In this document: one piece after another, positions 50,501-62,184 of the stretch
Layout of the letters: each line of letters begins with the position of its first letter
Position numbering within the stretch: position 1 is the first letter of the stretch
Assembly (NCBI GenBank): GCA_022605955.1
Contig: JAKCOZ010000216.1
Span: 186,001-250,000 of the forward strand
DNA: 64,000 nt
Direction: 5' to 3'
DNA from: Rallus limicola
Lineage: Eukaryota > Chordata > Aves > Gruiformes > Rallidae
Program-made: the position numbers and the translations under genes
The notes under the pieces: generated by a model
The model's input: only the letters and a program-made list of their open reading frames with translations
Told to the model about the DNA's origin: nothing
The model's database searches: none

Positions 50501-52528
50501 TGAAAGGCATAGCTTGTCTGAAACCTCCTAACAGGACACACAAGCAGACCCTGTCACTTTGGCTCTCAGCCTTTTCCTTTGCCTGGAAAGAAGGAACATA
50601 CCTGCTACCTCCTACAGTGCTTTTCTCGGCCCTAGCAGACTGCAGTTCAAAACATGCTAAACGTCCAGCAATAACTCCCAAAGTAAAGAAGCTAGGCATG
50701 AAAGGCATAGCTTGTCTGAAACCTTATAACAGGACACACAAGCAGACCCTGTCACTTTGGCTCTCAGCCTTTTCCTTTGCCTGGAAAGAGGGAACATGCC
50801 TGGAAGCTCCTACGGTGCTTTTCTCGGCCCTAGCAGACTGCAGTTCAAAACATGCTAAACGTCCAGCAATAACTCCCAAAGTAAAGAAGCTAGGACTGAA
50901 AGGCATAGCTTGTCTGAAACCTCCTAACAGGACACACAAGCAGACCCTGTCACTTTGGCTCTCAGCCTTTTCCTTTGCCTGGAAAGAGGGAACATGCCTG
51001 GAACCTCCTACGGTGCTTTTCTCGGCCCTAGCAGACTGCAGTTCAAAACATGCTAAACGTCCAGCAATAACTCCCAAAGTAAAGAAGCTAGGCATGAAAG
51101 GCATAGCTTGTCTGAAACCTCCTAACAGGACACACAAGCAGACCCTGTCACTTTGGCTCTCAGCCTTTTCCTTTGCCTGGAAAGAAGGAACATACCTGCT
51201 ACCTATAAAAGTGCTTTTCTCGGCCCTAGCAGACTGCAGTTCAAAACATGCTAAACGTCCAGCAATAACTGCTAAAGTAAAGAAGCTAGGCATGAAAGGC
51301 ATAGCTTGTCTGAAACCTCCTAACAGGACACACAAGCAGACTCTGTCACTTTGGCTCTCAGCCTTTTCCTTTGCCCTGAAAGAGGGAACATGCCTGGAAC
51401 CTCCTACGGTGCTTTTCTCGGCCCTAGCAGACTGCAGTTCAAAACATGCTAAACGTCCAGCAATAACTCCCAAAGTAAAGAAGCTAGGACTGAAAGGCAT
51501 AGCTTGTCTGAAACCTCCTAACAGGACACACAAGCAGACCCTGTCACTTTGGCTCTCAGCCTTTTCCTTTGCCTGGAAAGAGGGAACATGCCTGGAACCT
51601 CCTACGGTGCTTTTCTCGGCCCTAGCAGACTGCAGTTCAAAACATGCTAAACGTCCAGCAATAACTCCCAAAGTAAAGAAGCTAGGACTGAAAGGCATAG
51701 CTTGTCTGAAACCTCCTAACAGGACACACAAGCAGACCCTGTCACTTTGGCTCTCAGCCTTTTCCTTTGCCTGGAAAGAAGGAACATACCTGCTACCTCC
51801 TACAGTGCTTTTCTCGGCCCTAGCAGACTGCAGTTCAAAACATGCTAAACGTCCAGCAATAACTCCCAAAGTAAAGAAGCTAGGACTGAAAGGCATAGCT
51901 TGTCTGAAACCTCCTAACAAGACACACAAGCTGACCCTGTCACTTTGGCTCTCAGCCTTTTCCTTTGCCTGGAAAGAGGGAACATGCCTGGAACCTCCTA
52001 CGGTGCTTTTCTCGGCCCTAGCAGACTGCAGTTCAAAACATGCTAAACGTCCAGCAATAACTCCCAAAGTAAAGAAGCTAGGATTGAAAGGCATAGCTTG
52101 TCTGAAACCTCCTAACAGGACACACAAGCAGACCCTGTCACTTTGGCTCTCAGCCTTTTCCTTTGCCTGGAAAGAGGGAACATGCCTGGAAGCTCCTACG
52201 GTGCTTTTCTCGGCCCTAGCAGACTGCAGTTCAAAACATGCTAAACGTCCAGCAATAACTCCCAAAGTAAAGAAGCTAGGACTGAAAGGCATAGCTTGTC
52301 TGAAACCTCCTAACAGGACACACAAGCAGACCCTGTCACTTTGGCTCTCAGCCTTTTCCTTTGCCTGGAAAGAGGGAACATGCCTGGAACCTCCTACGGT
52401 GCTTTTCTCGGCCCTAGCAGACTGCAGTTCAAAACATGCTAAACGTCCAGCAATAACTCCCAAAGTAAAGAAGCTAGGCATGAAAGGCATAGCTTGTCTG
52501 AAACCTCCTAACAGGACACACAAGCAGA
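47580..52528 (+). repeat. 25-unit higher-order repeat, copy 1
   Basis: This is a 4,949-bp segment of 25 units minus one base, with the one-base deletion near 47,850. It shares with 52,529-56,487 the markers AAACAGGCTAA at 47,682, the deletion itself, CTGGCCCTG at 49,951, GCCCTGAAAG at 51,373, ACTGCTAAAG near 51,268 and AACAAGACAC near 51,918. The offset is 4,949 bp at the left end and 3,959 bp from 49,951 on, so five units are missing from copy 2. Confidence 0.88.
47845..47856 (+). other. One-base deletion (GCTTTCTCGG for GCTTTTCTCGG)
   Basis: One T is lost from the T run. It is shared with the site at about 52,800 and so marks the 25-unit duplication. Confidence 0.92.
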
Positions 52529-55500
52529 CCCTGTCACTTTGGCTCTCAGCCTTTTCCTTTGCCTGGAAAGAGGGAACATGCCTGGAACCTCCTACGGTGC
52601 TTTTCTCGGCCCTAGCAGACTGCAGTTCAAAACAGGCTAAACGTCCAGCAATAACTCCCAAAGTAAAGAAGCTAGGACTGAAAGGCATAGCTTGTCTGAA
52701 ACCTCCTAACAGGACACACAAGCAGACCCTGTCACTTTGGCTCTCAGCCTTTTCCTTTGCCTGGAAAGAGGGAACATGCCTGGAAGCTCCTACGGTGCTT
52801 TCTCGGCCCTAGCAGACTGCAGTTCAAAACATGCTAAACGTCCAGCAATAACTCCCAAAGTAAAGAAGCTAGGACTGAAAGGCATAGCTTGTCTGAAACC
52901 TCCTAACAGGACACACAAGCTGACCCTGTCACTTTGGCTCTCAGCCTTTTCCTTTGCCTGGAAAGAGGGAACATGCCTGGAAGCTCCTACGGTGCTTTTC
53001 TCGGCCCTAGCAGACTGCAGTTCAAAACATGCTAAACGTCCAGCAATAACTCCCAAAGTAAAGAAGCTAGGACTGAAAGGCATAGCTTGTCTGAAACCTC
53101 CTAACAGGACACACAAGCTGACCCTGTCACTTTGGCTCTCAGCCTTTTCCTTTGCCTGGAAAGAGGGAACATGCCTGGAACCTCCTACGGTGCTTTTCTC
53201 GGCCCTAGCAGACTGCAGTTCAAAACATGCTAAACGTCCAGCAATAACTCCCAAAGTAAAGAAGCTAGGACTGAAAGGCATAGCTTGTCTGAAACCTCCT
53301 AACAGGACACACAAGCAGACCCTGTCACTTTGGCTCTCAGCCTTTTCCTTTGCCTGGAAAGAGGGAACATGCCTGGAACCTCCTACGGTGCTTTTCTCGG
53401 CCCTAGCAGACTGCAGTTCAAAACATGCTAAACGTCCAGCAATAACTCCCAAAGTAAAGAAGCTAGGCATGAAAGGCATAGCTTGTCTGAAACCTCCTAA
53501 CAGGACACACAAGCAGACCCTGTCACTTTGGCTCTCAGCCTTTTCCTTTGCCTGGAAAGAGGGAACATGCCTGGAACCTCCTACGGTGCTTTTCTCGGCC
53601 CTAGCAGACTGCAGTTCAAAACATGCTAAACGTCCAGCAATAACTCCCAAAGTAAAGAAGCTAGGCATGAAAGGCATAGCTTGTCTGAAACCTCCTAACA
53701 GGACACACAAGCAGACCCTGTCACTTTGGCTCTCAGCCTTTTCCTTTGCCTGGAAAGAAGGAACATACCTGCTACCTATAAAAGTGCTTTTCTCGGCCCT
53801 AGCAGACTGCAGTTCAAAACATGCTAAACGTCCAGCAATAACTCCCAAAGTAAAGAAGCTAGGACTGAAAGGCATAGCTTGTCTGAAACCTCCTAACAGG
53901 ACACACAAGCTGGCCCTGTCACTTTGGCTCTCAGCCTTTTCCTTTGCCTGGAAAGAGGGAACATGCCTGGAACCTCCTACGGTGCTTTTCTCGGCCCTAG
54001 CAGACTGCAGTTCAAAACTTGCTAAACGTCCAGCAATAACTCCCAAAGTAAAGAAGCTAGGACTGAAAGGCATAGCTTGTCTGAAACCTCCTAACAGGAC
54101 ACACAAGCAGACCCTGTCACTTTGGCTCTCAGCCTTTTCCTTTGCCTGGAAAGAGGGAACATGCCTGGAAGCTCCTACGGTGCTTTTCTCGGCCCTAGCA
54201 GACTGCAGTTCAAAACATGCTAAACGTCCAGCAATAACTCCCAAAGTAAAGAAGCTAGGCATGAAAGGCATAGCTTGTCTGAAACCTCCTAACAGGACAC
54301 ACAAGCAGACCCTGTCACTTTGGCTCTCAGCCTTTTCCTTTGCCTGGAAAGAAGGAACATACCTGCTACCTCCTACAGTGCTTTTCTCGGCCCTAGCAGA
54401 CTGCAGTTCAAAACACGCTAAACGTCCAGCAATAACTCCCAAAGTAAAGAAGCTAGGCATGAAAGGCATAGCTTGTCTGAAACCTCCTAACAGGACACAC
54501 AAGCAGACCCTGTCACTTTGGCTCTCAGCCTTTTCCTTTGCCTGGAAAGAAGGAACATACCTGCTACCTCCTACAGTGCTTTTCTCGGCCCTAGCAGACT
54601 GCAGTTCAAAACATGCTAAACGTCCAGCAATAACTCCCAAAGTAAAGAAGCTAGGCATGAAAGGCATAGCTTGTCTGAAACCTTATAACAGGACACACAA
54701 GCAGACCCTGTCACTTTGGCTCTCAGCCTTTTCCTTTGCCTGGAAAGAGGGAACATGCCTGGAAGCTCCTACGGTGCTTTTCTCGGCCCTAGCAGACTGC
54801 AGTTCAAAACATGCTAAACGTCCAGCAATAACTCCCAAAGTAAAGAAGCTAGGACTGAAAGGCATAGCTTGTCTGAAACCTCCTAACAGGACACACAAGC
54901 AGACCCTGTCACTTTGGCTCTCAGCCTTTTCCTTTGCCTGGAAAGAGGGAACATGCCTGGAACCTCCTACGGTGCTTTTCTCGGCCCTAGCAGACTGCAG
55001 TTCAAAACATGCTAAACGTCCAGCAATAACTCCCAAAGTAAAGAAGCTAGGCATGAAAGGCATAGCTTGTCTGAAACCTCCTAACAGGACACACAAGCAG
55101 ACCCTGTCACTTTGGCTCTCAGCCTTTTCCTTTGCCTGGAAAGAAGGAACATACCTGCTACCTATAAAAGTGCTTTTCTCGGCCCTAGCAGACTGCAGTT
55201 CAAAACATGCTAAACGTCCAGCAATAACTGCTAAAGTAAAGAAGCTAGGCATGAAAGGCATAGCTTGTCTGAAACCTCCTAACAGGACACACAAGCAGAC
55301 TCTGTCACTTTGGCTCTCAGCCTTTTCCTTTGCCCTGAAAGAGGGAACATGCCTGGAACCTCCTACGGTGCTTTTCTCGGCCCTAGCAGACTGCAGTTCA
55401 AAACATGCTAAACGTCCAGCAATAACTCCCAAAGTAAAGAAGCTAGGACTGAAAGGCATAGCTTGTCTGAAACCTCCTAACAGGACACACAAGCAGACCC

Positions 55501-56487
55501 TGTCACTTTGGCTCTCAGCCTTTTCCTTTGCCTGGAAAGAGGGAACATGCCTGGAACCTCCTACGGTGCTTTTCTCGGCCCTAGCAGACTGCAGTTCAAA
55601 ACATGCTAAACGTCCAGCAATAACTCCCAAAGTAAAGAAGCTAGGACTGAAAGGCATAGCTTGTCTGAAACCTCCTAACAGGACACACAAGCTGACCCTG
55701 TCACTTTGGCTCTCAGCCTTTTCCTTTGCCTGGAAAGAAGGAACATACCTGCTACCTCCTACAGTGCTTTTCTCGGCCCTAGCAGACTGCAGTTCAAAAC
55801 ATGCTAAACGTCCAGCAATAACTCCCAAAGTAAAGAAGCTAGGACTGAAAGGCATAGCTTGTCTGAAACCTCCTAACAAGACACACAAGCTGACCCTGTC
55901 ACTTTGGCTCTCAGCCTTTTCCTTTGCCTGGAAAGAGGGAACATGCCTGGAACCTCCTACGGTGCTTTTCTCGGCCCTAGCAGACTGCAGTTCAAAACAT
56001 GCTAAACGTCCAGCAATAACTCCCAAAGTAAAGAAGCTAGGATTGAAAGGCATAGCTTGTCTGAAACCTCCTAACAGGACACACAAGCAGACCCTGTCAC
56101 TTTGGCTCTCAGCCTTTTCCTTTGCCTGGAAAGAGGGAACATGCCTGGAAGCTCCTACGGTGCTTTTCTCGGCCCTAGCAGACTGCAGTTCAAAACATGC
56201 TAAACGTCCAGCAATAACTCCCAAAGTAAAGAAGCTAGGACTGAAAGGCATAGCTTGTCTGAAACCTCCTAACAGGACACACAAGCAGACCCTGTCACTT
56301 TGGCTCTCAGCCTTTTCCTTTGCCTGGAAAGAGGGAACATGCCTGGAACCTCCTACGGTGCTTTTCTCGGCCCTAGCAGACTGCAGTTCAAAACATGCTA
56401 AACGTCCAGCAATAACTCCCAAAGTAAAGAAGCTAGGCATGAAAGGCATAGCTTGTCTGAAACCTCCTAACAGGACACACAAGCAGA
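52529..56487 (+). repeat. 25-unit higher-order repeat, copy 2 with five units lost
   Basis: This is the second copy of the 25-mer, reduced to 20 units minus one base. The one-base deletion is at about 52,800. The missing five units lie between that deletion and the TATAAAAG unit at 53,777. Differences from copy 1 include CAAGCTGACC near 55,691 (CAAGCAGACC in copy 1) and AGGCATGAAAGG near 54,258 where copy 1 has AGGACTGAACGG. Confidence 0.87.
52794..52805 (+). other. One-base deletion (GCTTTCTCGG for GCTTTTCTCGG)
   Basis: This is the copy, 4,949 bp downstream, of the deletion near 47,850. It carries the same GGAAGCTCC context just upstream. Confidence 0.92.
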
Positions 56488-59214
56488 CCCTGTCACTTTG
56501 GCTCTCAGCCTTTTCCTTTGCCTGGAAAGAGGGAACATGCCTGGAACCTTCTACGGTGCTTTTCTCGGCCCTAGCAGACTGCAGTTCAAAACATGCTAAA
56601 CGTCCAGCAATAACTCCCAAAGTAAAGAAGCTAGGCATGAAAGGCATAGCTTGTCTGAAACCTCCTAACAGGACACACAAGCAGACCCTGTCACTTTGGC
56701 TCTCAGCCTTTTCCTTTGCCTGGAAAGAGGGAACATGCCTGGAACCTCCTACGGTGCTTTTCTCGGCCCTAGCAGACTGCAGTTCAAAACATGCTAAACG
56801 TCCAGCAATAACTCCCAAAGTAAAGAAGCTAGGCATGAAAGGCATAGCTTGTCTGAAACCTCCTAACAGGACACACAAGCAGACCCTGTCACTTTGGCTC
56901 TCAGCCTTTTCCTTTGCCTGGAAAGAAGGAACATACCTGCTACCTATAAAAGTGCTTTTCTCGGCCCTAGCAGACTGCAGTTCAAAACATGCTAAACGTC
57001 CAGCAATAACTCCCAAAGTAAAGAAGCTAGGACTGAAAGGCATAGCTTGTCTGAAACCTCCTAACAGGACACACAAGCAGACCCTGTCACTTTGGCTCTC
57101 AGCCTTTTCCTTTGCCTGGAAAGAGGGAACATGCCTGGAACCTCCTACGGTGCTTTTCTCGGCCCTAGCAGACTGCAGTTCAAAACTTGCTAAACGTCCA
57201 GCAATAACTCCCAAAGTAAAGAAGCTAGGCATGAAAGGCATAGCTTGTCTGAAACCTCCTAACAGGACACACAAGCAGACCCTGTCACTTTGGCTCTCAG
57301 CCTTTTCCTTTGCCTGGAAAGAAGGAACATACCTGCTACCTATAAAAGTGCTTTTCTCGGCCCTAGCAGACTGCAGTTCAAAACATGCTAAACGTCCAGC
57401 AATAACTCCCAAAGTAAAGAAGCTAGGACTGAAAGGCATAGCTTGTCTGAAACCTCCTAACAGGACACACAAGCAGACCCTGTCACTTTGGCTCTCAGCC
57501 TTTTCCTTTGCCTGGAAAGAGGGAACATGCCTGGAACCTCCTACGGTGCTTTTCTCGGCCCTAGCAGACTGCAGTTCAAAACTTGCTAAACGTCCAGCAA
57601 TAACTCCCAAAGTAAAGAAGCTAGGACTGAAAGGCATAGCTTGTCTGAAACCTCCTAACAGGACACACAAGCAGACCCTGTCACTTTGGCTCTCAGCCTT
57701 TTCCTTTGCCTGGAAAGAGGGAACATGCCTGGAACCTCCTACGGTGCTTTTCTCGGCCCTAGCAGACTGCAGTACAAAACACGCTAAACGTCCAGCAATA
57801 ACTCCCAAAGTAAAGAAGCTAGGCATGAAAGGCATAGCTTGTCTGAAACCTCCTAACAGGACACACAAGCAGACCCTGTCACTTTGGCTCTCAGCCTTTT
57901 CCTTTGCCTGGAAAGAAGGAACATACCTGCTACCTCCTACAGTGCTTTTCTCGGCCCTAGCAGACTGCAGTTCAAAACATGCTAAACGTCCAGCAATAAC
58001 TCCCAAAGTAAAGAAGCTAGGCATGAAAGGCATAGCTTGTCTGAAACCTCCTAACAGGACACACAAGCAGACCCTGTCACTTTGGCTCTCAGCCTTTTCC
58101 TTTGCCTGGAAAGAGGGAACATGCCTGGAACCTCCTACGGTGCTTTTCTCGGCCCTAGCAGACTGCAGTTCAAAACATGCTAAACGTCCAGCAATAACTC
58201 CCAAAGTAAAGAAGCTAGGCATGAAAGGCATAGCTTGTCTGAAACCTCCTAACAGGACACACAAGCAGACCCTGTCACTTTGGCTCTCAGCCTTTTCCTT
58301 TGCCTGGAAAGAGGGAACATGCCTGGAACCTCCTACGGTGCTTTTCTCGGCCCTAGCAGACTGCAGTTCAAAACATGCTAAACGTCCAGCAATAACTCCC
58401 AAAGTAAAGAAGCTAGGCATGAAAGGCATAGCTTGTCTGAAACCTCCTAACAGGACACACAAGCAGACCCTGTCACTTTGGCTCTCAGCCTTTTCCTTTG
58501 CCTGGAAAGAAGGAACATACCTGCTACCTCCTACAGTGCTTTTCTCGGCCCTAGCAGACTGCAGTTCAAAACATGCTAAACGTCCAGCAATAACTCCCAA
58601 AGTAAAGAAGCTAGGACTGAAAGGCATAGCTTGTCTGAAACCTCCTAACAGGACACACAAGCAGACCCTGTCACTTTGGCTCTCAGCCTTTTCCTTTGCC
58701 TGGAAAGAGGGAACATGCCTGGAACCTCCTACGGTGCTTTTCTCGGCCCTAGCAGACTGCAGTTCAAAACATGCTAAACGTCCAGCAATAACTCCCAAAG
58801 TAAAGAAGCTAGGCATGAAAGGCATAGCTTGTCTGAAACCTCCTAACAGGACACACAAGCAGACCCTGTCACTTTGGCTCTCAGCCTTTTCCTTTGCCTG
58901 GAAAGAAGGAACATACCTGCTACCTCCTACAGTGCTTTTCTCGGCCCTAGCAGACTGCAGTTCAAAACATGCTAAACGTCCAGCAATAACTCCCAAAGTA
59001 AAGAAGCTAGGCATGAAAGGCATAGCTTGTCTGAAACCTCCTAACAGGACACACAAGCAGACCCTGTCACTTTGGCTCTCAGCCTTTTCCTTTGCCTGGA
59101 AAGAGGGAACATGCCTGGAACCTCCTACGGTGCTTTTCTCGGCCCTAGCAGACTGCAGTTCAAAACATGCTAAACGTCCAGCAATAACTCCCAAAGTAAA
59201 GAAGCTAGGACTGA

Positions 59215-62184
59215 AAGGCATAGCTTGTCTGAAACCTCCTAACAGGACACACAAGCAGACCCTGTCACTTTGGCTCTCAGCCTTTTCCTTTGCCTGGAAA
59301 GAGGGAACATGCCTGGAAGCTCCTACGGTGCTTTTCTCGGCCCTAGCAGACTGCAGTTCAAAACATGCTAAACGTCCAGCAATAACTCCCAAAGTAAAGA
59401 AGCTAGGCATGAAAGGCATAGCTTGTCTGAAACCTCCTAACAGGACACACAAGCAGACCCTGTCACTTTGGCTCTCAGCCTTTTCCTTTGCCTGGAAAGA
59501 GGGAACATACCTGCTACCTCCTACAGTGCTTTTCTCGGCCCTAGCAGACTGCAGTTAAAAACACGCTAAACGTCCAGCAATAACTCCCAAAGTAAAGAAG
59601 CTAGGCATGAAAGGCATAGCTTGTCTGAAACCTCCTAACAGGACACACAAGCAGACCCTGTCACTTTGGCTCTCAGCCTTTTCCTTTGCCTGGAAAGAAG
59701 GAACATACCTGCTACCTCCTACAGTGCTTTTCTCGGCCCTAGCAGACTGCAGTTCAAAACATGCTAAACGTCCAGCAATAACTCCCAAAGTAAAGAAGCT
59801 AGGCCTGAAAGGCATAGCTTGTCTGAAACCTTATAACAGGACACACAAGCAGACCCTGTCACTTTGGCTCTCAGCCTTTTCCTTTGCCTGGAAAGAGGGA
59901 ACATGCCTGGAACCTCCTACGGTGCTTTTCTCGGCCCTAGCAGACTGCAGTTCAAAACATGCTAAACGTCCAGCAATAACTCCCAAAGTAAAGAAGCTAG
60001 GCATGAAAGGCATAGCTTGTCTGAAACCTCCTAACAGGACACACAAGCAGACCCTGTCACTTTGGCTCTCAGCCTTTTCCTTTGCCTGGAAAGAGGGAAC
60101 ATGCCTGGAACCTCCTACGGTGCTTTTCTCGGCCCTAGCAGACTGCAGTTCAAAACATGCTAAACGTCCAGCAATAACTCCCAAAGTAAAGAAGCTAGGC
60201 CTGAAAGGCATAGCTTGTCTGAAACCTCCTAACAGGACACACAAGCAGACCCTGTCACTTTGGCTCTCAGCCTTTTCCTTTGCCTGGAAAGAAGGAACAT
60301 ACCTGCTACCTTCTAAAGTGCTTTTCTCGGCCCTAGCAGAGTGCAGTTCAAAACACGCTAAACGTCCAGCAATAACTCCCAAAGTAAAGAAGCTAGGCAT
60401 GAAAGGCATAGCTTGTCTGAAACCTCCTAACAGGACACACAAGCAGACCCTGTCACTTTGGCTCTCAGCCTTTTCCTTTGCCTGGAAAGAAGGAACATAC
60501 CTGCTACCTCCTACAGTGCTTTTCTCGGCCCTAGCAGACTGCAGTTCAAAACATGCTAAACGTCCAGCAATAACTCCCAAAGTAAAGAAGCTAGGACTGA
60601 AAGGCATAGCTTGTCTGAAACCTCCTAACAGGACACACAAGCAGACCCTGTCACTTTGGCTCTCAGCCTTTTCCTTTGCCTGGAAAGAGGGAACATGCCT
60701 GGAACCTCCTACGGTGCTTTTCTCGGCCCTAGCAGACTGCAGTTCAAAACATGCTAAACGTCCAGCAATAACTCCCAAAGTAAAGAAGCTAGGCATGAAA
60801 GGCATAGCTTGTCTGAAACCTCCTAACAGGACACACAAGCAGACCCTGTCACTTTGGCTCTCAGCCTTTTCCTTTGCCTGGAAAGAAGGAACATACCTGC
60901 TACCTCCTACAGTGCTTTTCTCGGCCCTAGCAGACTGCAGTTCAAAACATGCTAAACGTCCAGCAATAACTCCCAAAGTAAAGAAGCTAGGCATGAAAGG
61001 CATAGCTTGTCTGAAACCTCCTAACAGGACACACAAGCAGACTCTGTCACTTTGGCTCTCAGCCTTTTCCTTTGCCTGGAAAGAGGGAACATGCCTGGAA
61101 CCTCCTACGGTGCTTTTCTCGGCCCTAGCAGACTGCAGTTCAAAACATGCTAAACGTCCAGCAATAACTCCCAAAGTAAAGAAGCTAGGCCTGAAAGGCA
61201 TAGCTTGTCTGAAACCTCCTAACAGGACACACAAGCTGACCCTGTCACTTTGGCTCTCAGCCTTTTCCTTTGCCTGGAAAGAGGGAACATGCCTGGAACC
61301 TCCTACGGTGCTTTTCTCGACCCTAGCAGACTGCAGTTCAAAACTTGCTAAACGTCCAGCAATAACTCCCAAAGTAAAGAAGCTAGGACTGAAAGGCATA
61401 GCTTGTCTGAAACCTCCTAACAGGACACACAAGCAGACCCTGTCACTTTGGCTCTCAGCCTTTTCCTTTGCATGGAAAGAGGGAACATGCCTGGAACCTC
61501 CTACGGTGCTTTTCTCGGCCCTAGCAGACTGCAGTTCAAAACATGCTAAACGTCCAGCAATAACTCCCAAAGTAAAGAAGCTAGGACTGAAAGGCATAGC
61601 TTGTCTGAAACCTCCTAACAGGACACACAAGCAGACCCTGTCACTTTGGCTCTCAGCCTTTTCCTTTGCCTGGAAAGAGGGAACATGCCTGGAACCTCCT
61701 ACGGTGCTTTTCTCGGCCCTAGCAGACTGCAGTTCAAAACATGCTAAACGTCCAGCAATAACTCCCAAAGTAAAGAAGCTAGGACTGAAAGGCATAGCTT
61801 GTCTGAAACCTCCTAACAGGACACACAAGCAGACCCTGTCACTTTGGCTCTCAGCCTTTTCCTTTGCCTGGAAAGAGGGAACATGCCTGGAACCTCCTAC
61901 GGTGCTTTTCTCGGCCCTAGCAGACTGCAGTTCAAAACATGCTAAACGTCCAGCAATAACTCCCAAAGTAAAGAAGCTAGGCATGAAAGGCATAGCTTGT
62001 CTGAAACCTCCTAACAGGACACACAAGCAGACCCTGTCACTTTGGCTCTCAGCCTTTTCCTTTGCCTGGAAAGAGGGAACATGCCTGGAACCTCCTACGG
62101 TGCTTTTCTCGGCCCTAGCAGACTGCAGTTCAAAACATGCTAAACGTCCAGCAATAACTCCCAAAGTAAAGAAGCTAGGCATGA
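59215..62184 (+). repeat. 15-unit higher-order repeat, copy 1
   Basis: This is a 2,970-bp (15 x 198) segment. Diagnostic markers shared at +2,970 are GCAGTTAAAAACACGC at 59,551, TTATAA at 59,831 and GCAGAGTGCAG near 60,338 with CTACCTTCTAAAG just before it. Confidence 0.88.

Larger units (their letters stand above)
40711..57348 (+). other. TATAAAAG-bearing units (9 sites)
   Basis: Nine units contain TATAAAAG, at 40711, 42212, 45067, 49818, 51204, 53777, 55163, 56944 and 57341. Eight derive from the ACATACCTGCTACC haplotype, with TATAAAAG replacing TCCTACAG. The one at 42,212 derives from a TTATAA unit. The string matches the eukaryotic TATA-box consensus, but nothing else near it supports a promoter and the copies spread with their higher-order repeats. 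I report it as sequence only. Confidence 0.6.
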
